From Streptomyces spiralis (GTDB taxonomy: Bacteria > Actinomycetota > Actinomycetes > Streptomycetales > Streptomycetaceae), in contig NZ_BNBC01000006.1 of NCBI RefSeq assembly GCF_014654675.1, positions 186,001 through 250,000 of the forward strand: 64,000 bases of DNA, read 5' to 3'. Positions within the stretch are counted from its first letter, which is position 1. Every line of letters starts with the position of its first letter. This document shows positions 61,069 through 64,000 of this stretch, one piece after another. Both the position numbers and the translations under genes were made by a program. Under the pieces are notes generated by a model. It saw only the letters and a program-made list of their open reading frames with translations. It was not told the origin of the DNA and ran no database searches.

Positions 61069-61926
61069 ATGGGAGTCCTGAAGAAGTTCGAGCAGCGTCT
61101 CGAAGGTCTGGTCAACGGCACCTTCGCCAAGGTCTTCAAGTCCGAGGTCCAGCCCGTGGAGATCGCGGGCGCGCTCCAGCGCGAGTGCGACAACAACGCG
61201 ACCATCTGGAACCGCGACCGCACGGTCGTCCCCAACGACTTCATCGTGGAGCTCAGCGCGCCCGACTACGAGCGCCTGAGCCCCTACTCCGGCCAGCTCG
61301 GCGACGAGCTCGCCGGCATGGTGCGCGACTACGCGAAGCAGCAGCGCTACACCTTCATGGGACCGATCAAGGTCCACCTGGAGAAGGCGGACGACCTGGA
61401 CACCGGCCTGTACCGGGTGCGCAGCCGTACGCTCGCCTCCTCCAGCAGCCAGCAGGCCCCGCAGAGCCCGCAGGGCCCCTCGCCGGCCGCGCCCGGCCGC
61501 CCCGGCGCCCAGGGCGGGTACGGCTACCCGCCCGCCGCCGCGCCCCCCATGCCCGCCGCCCCGCCGCCCGGCGCACGCCCCGGCGGGTACGGCTACCCGC
61601 AGCCCGCCGCTCAGCGGCCCCCGCAGGGCCCGTCGGCCGGCGGACGCACCCGCTACTGGATCGAGATCAACGGCAACCGCCACCAGATCTCCCGCCCGAC
61701 GCTGGTGCTGGGCCGCAGCACCGACGCCGACGTGCGGATCGACGACCCCGGCGTCTCGCGCCGGCACTGCGAGATCCGGACCGGAACGCCCTCGACGATC
61801 CAGGATCTCGGGTCCACCAACGGCATCGTGGTGGACGGGCAGCACACCACCCGCGCTACGCTCCGCGACGGCTCGCGGATCGTCGTGGGCAGCACCACCG
61901 TTATCTATAGGCAAGCCGAAGGGTGA
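61069..61926 (+). CDS. fhaA: FhaA, DUF3662 and FHA-domain protein
   Basis: 285 residues; ggaggagg upstream of the ATG. N-terminal DUF3662 domain (about 1-120; MGVLKKFEQRLEGLVNGTFAKV), a Pro/Ala/Gly/Tyr-rich linker with two GGYGYP repeats, and a C-terminal FHA domain (about 200-283; LGRSTDADVRIDDPGVSRRHCEI, DLGSTNG) that binds phosphothreonine. In mycobacteria FhaA binds phosphorylated MviN and PknB to regulate peptidoglycan synthesis. First gene of the conserved fhaA-fhaB-pstP-(rodA-pbpA-pknAB) operon. Confidence 0.95.
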   Translation: MGVLKKFEQRLEGLVNGTFAKVFKSEVQPVEIAGALQRECDNNATIWNRDRTVVPNDFIVELSAPDYERLSPYSGQLGDELAGMVRDYAKQQRYTFMGPIKVHLEKADDLDTGLYRVRSRTLASSSSQQAPQSPQGPSPAAPGRPGAQGGYGYPPAAAPPMPAAPPPGARPGGYGYPQPAAQRPPQGPSAGGRTRYWIEINGNRHQISRPTLVLGRSTDADVRIDDPGVSRRHCEIRTGTPSTIQDLGSTNGIVVDGQHTTRATLRDGSRIVVGSTTVIYRQAEG

Positions 61927-61936
61927 ACCGGGGGCA

Positions 61937-62449
61937 ATGTCAGAGCTGACCCTCACGGTCATGCGGCTGGGTTTCCTGGCCGTACTGTGGCTGTTCGTGA
62001 TCGTGGCCGTGCAGGTCATCCGCAGCGACCTGTTCGGTACGCGCGTCACCCAGCGGGGGGCCCGCCGGGACGCCGGCCGACCGCAGCAGGCCGCACGACA
62101 GGCCGCGCCCCCGCAGCAGCGCGGTCAGCAGGGCGGCGGCCGGCAACGCCGCAACGCCCCCACCAAGCTCGTGGTGACCGAGGGCACCCTCACCGGCACC
62201 ACCGTCGCGCTGCAGGGCCAGACCATCACGCTGGGCCGCGCGCACGACTCCACGATCGTGCTGGACGACGACTACGCCTCCAGCAGGCATGCCAGGATCT
62301 ACCCGGACCGCGACGGCCAGTGGATCGTCGAGGACCTCGGATCCACCAACGGCACGTACCTGGACCGGTCCCGGCTGACGACCCCCACGCCGATCCCGCT
62401 GGGCGCGCCGATCCGCATCGGCAAGACCGTCATCGAGCTGCGGAAGTAG
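61937..62449 (+). CDS. fhaB: FhaB (FipA-like), membrane-anchored FHA protein
   Basis: 170 residues, 10 bases after fhaA. One N-terminal membrane helix (about 8-28), a basic Gln/Arg-rich linker and an FHA domain (about 78-170; LGRAHDSTIVLDDDYASSRHARI, DLGSTNGTYLD). Mycobacterial FhaB/FipA connects PknB-type signalling to the divisome. In Streptomyces it is the small partner of fhaA. Confidence 0.94.
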   Translation: MSELTLTVMRLGFLAVLWLFVIVAVQVIRSDLFGTRVTQRGARRDAGRPQQAARQAAPPQQRGQQGGGRQRRNAPTKLVVTEGTLTGTTVALQGQTITLGRAHDSTIVLDDDYASSRHARIYPDRDGQWIVEDLGSTNGTYLDRSRLTTPTPIPLGAPIRIGKTVIELRK

Positions 62450-62541
62450 TGCTACGTCATGAATGAGCGCGAGCGGAGCGAGCACGCCGCGGCGGCCGGC
62501 ACCCCGGGCCCCGGCGCGCTCCCGACCGGAGGGTGGGCAGT

Positions 62542-64000
62542 GTGGCTCGACACGATCGGCTGTACCCGGAGCCGACGGGCGAGGTGCGCATGAGTCTGTC
62601 ACTGCGCTTCGCCGCCGGATCGCACAAAGGCATGATCCGCGAGGGCAACGAGGACTCCGGCTACGCCGGTCCGCGACTGCTCGCGATCGCCGACGGCATG
62701 GGCGGCCAGGCCGCCGGCGAGGTCGCCTCCTCCGAGGTGATCTCCACCATCGTCGCCCTCGACGACGACATCCCCGGCTCCGACATCCTCACCTCGCTCG
62801 GCGCGGCCGTGCAGCGCGCCAACGACCAGCTGCGTGCCATGGTCGAGGAGGACCCCCAGCTGGAGGGCATGGGGACGACGCTGACCGCACTGCTGTGGAC
62901 CGGGCAGCGGCTCGGCCTCGTGCACGTCGGCGACTCGCGCGCCTACCTCCTGCGCGACGGCGTCCTGACCCAGATCACCCAGGACCACACCTGGGTGCAG
63001 CGCCTGGTCGACGAGGGACGCATCACCGAGGAGGAGGCCACCACCCACCCGCAGCGCGCCCTCCTGATGCGCGCCCTCGGCAGCGGCGAGCACGTCGAGC
63101 CGGACCTGTCCATCCGCGAGGTGCGCGCCGGCGACCGCTATCTGATCTGCTCCGACGGCCTGTCCGGCGTGGTCTCCCACCAGACGATGGAGGAGACCCT
63201 CGCCAGCTACCAGGGCCCGCAGGAGACCGTGCAGGAGCTGATCCAGCTCGCGCTGCGCGGCGGCGGCCCCGACAACATCACCGTCATCGTCGCCGACGTC
63301 CTCGACCTGGACACCGGGGACACCCTCGCCGGGCAGCTGTCCGACACCCCGGTCGTGGTCGGCGCGGTCGCCGAGAACCAGCACCACCTGCACGACAACG
63401 GCATCATGCAGACCCCGGCCGGCCGTGCCTCGGGCCTGGGGCGCCAGGTGCCCGGCCAGGGCGGCGGGGGCGGCGAGTTCGGCCCGCCCGGCTCCGGCGA
63501 CACCACCGGCTTCATCCCCACGGGCGGCTTCGCCGGCTACGGCGACGACGACTTCGTCAAGCCGCGCAGGGGCCGCGGGTGGCTGAAGGGCTCCCTGTAC
63601 AGCGTGCTCGCGCTCGCCGTCATCGGCGGCGGCCTGTACGGCGGCTACCGCTGGACGCAGACCCAGTACTTCGTCGGCGCCAACGACGAGCACGTCGCCC
63701 TCTACCGGGGCATCAGCCAGGACCTGGCCTGGGTGAAGCTGTCCAAGGTGGAGACCGACCACCCCGAGATCGAACTCAAGTACCTGCCGCCGTACCAGCA
63801 GAAGCAGGTCAAGGCGACGATCACCGAGGGTGGTCTGCAGGACGCCCAGAAGAAGATCGACGAGCTGTCGGTGCAGGCCTCCGCGTGCCGCAAGGAGTCC
63901 GAGCGCCGCGCCGCGGAGTCCCAGAACAACGCCAAGGAGCCCCAGGGCAGGACCGGAAGCACCACCGGCACCTCGGCCACTGGCACCACCAGCACCGGCG
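62542..64000 (+). CDS. pstP: PstP-type PP2C Ser/Thr phosphatase, 3' end beyond window
   Basis: At least 486 residues are visible and the frame is open at the window end. I chose the GTG at 62542 because GGAGG lies nine bases upstream; the ATG at 62590 (gaggtg three bases upstream) is an alternative, 16 residues shorter. PP2C motifs: GNEDSGYAG, LLAIADGMGGQAAGE, GMGTTLTALLW, HVGDSRAYLLRDG, DHTWVQ, ICSDGLSGVV and GGPDNITVIVAD. One membrane helix (about 347-368) is followed by an extracellular domain and a Thr/Gly/Ser-rich tail. It dephosphorylates PknB-type kinases and their substrates. Confidence 0.95.
   Translation, partial: MARHDRLYPEPTGEVRMSLSLRFAAGSHKGMIREGNEDSGYAGPRLLAIADGMGGQAAGEVASSEVISTIVALDDDIPGSDILTSLGAAVQRANDQLRAMVEEDPQLEGMGTTLTALLWTGQRLGLVHVGDSRAYLLRDGVLTQITQDHTWVQRLVDEGRITEEEATTHPQRALLMRALGSGEHVEPDLSIREVRAGDRYLICSDGLSGVVSHQTMEETLASYQGPQETVQELIQLALRGGGPDNITVIVADVLDLDTGDTLAGQLSDTPVVVGAVAENQHHLHDNGIMQTPAGRASGLGRQVPGQGGGGGEFGPPGSGDTTGFIPTGGFAGYGDDDFVKPRRGRGWLKGSLYSVLALAVIGGGLYGGYRWTQTQYFVGANDEHVALYRGISQDLAWVKLSKVETDHPEIELKYLPPYQQKQVKATITEGGLQDAQKKIDELSVQASACRKESERRAAESQNNAKEPQGRTGSTTGTSATGTTSTG

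Overview
The window is a high-GC actinobacterial chromosome segment with all the hallmarks of Streptomyces: GTG/TTG starts, heavy GC codon bias, mycothiol-type enzymes, a SpoIIE/anti-sigma kinase hybrid, many Ser/Thr kinases, paired branched-chain 2-oxoacid dehydrogenase clusters and a K15-type DD-transpeptidase. From memory, gene order follows the conserved core of Streptomyces chromosomes on one side of oriC (in S. coelicolor terms roughly the SCO3788-SCO3845 neighbourhood). One perfect parS-like palindrome, one degenerate one, and three perfect DnaA-box 9-mers fit an origin-proximal location. I see no insertion sequence, prophage, CRISPR array or rRNA.

Layout. 1-6.4 kb: two membrane proteins, an EEP-family hydrolase, a vWA protein with a repeat-rich acidic region, metG and a PH-domain protein. 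6.4-13.3 kb: aspS, a PAS-GAF-PP2C-HATPase phosphatase, an AI-2E-type permease, a pirin with an internal deletion and an SseB-like protein. 13.5-24.8 kb: a FadE5-like acyl-CoA dehydrogenase, M18 aminopeptidase, small membrane protein, thioredoxin-NHL protein, LURP-one-like protein, nitrilase-family hydrolase, mycothiol-type isomerase family protein, GntR-MFS pair and the K15-type DD-transpeptidase. 24.8-28.4 kb: first branched-chain 2-oxoacid dehydrogenase cluster (bkdFGH). 28.9-40.7 kb: phosphotransferase, divergent Ser/Thr kinase pair, PadR regulator with the bacterial proteasome activator, a Ser/Pro-rich secreted protein, quinone oxidoreductase, K+ channel, MoeA and MobA-like proteins. 40.7-44.9 kb: second dehydrogenase cluster (bkdABC) with the divergent AsnC regulator bkdR. 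45.0-56.1 kb: a phenylacetate catabolic region (TetR regulator, PaaH-type dehydrogenase, PaaN aldehyde dehydrogenase, paaABCDE), interrupted by a DUF5819-HTTM-TrmH operon. 56.1-60.5 kb: rhodanese, J-domain protein, DUF2252 protein, a secreted intradiol dioxygenase fused to a carbohydrate-binding module, and tRNA-Leu(CAG). 61.1-64 kb: start of the fhaA-fhaB-pstP cell-wall/division signalling cluster, cut by the window end.

How it works together. The bkd clusters make branched acyl-CoAs used as fatty-acid and polyketide starters. The paa genes epoxidise phenylacetyl-CoA and process the ring-opened product; the ligase, isomerases and thiolase of the pathway are not in the window. A 14-bp palindrome of the form ACCGnnCGnnCGGT lies in the paaH/paaN divergent promoter and upstream of paaA, and a one-mismatch copy lies between bkdA and bkdR. 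This suggests that the local TetR protein (PaaR-like) coordinates the region. The fhaA-fhaB-pstP genes and the two upstream kinases belong to the Ser/Thr phospho-signalling network of growth.

The most interesting observations are: a parS palindrome that is at once the 3' end of moeA and the 5' end of a K+ channel gene; a pirin lacking about 57 residues, including two metal-ligand histidines; the PaaR-like three-site regulon; DnaA-box-like 9-mers in catabolic promoters; twin 15-bp palindromes upstream of bkdF; and a high frequency of apparently leaderless genes. None of these alone is a clearly new system. The least characterised unit is the DUF5819-HTTM pair.
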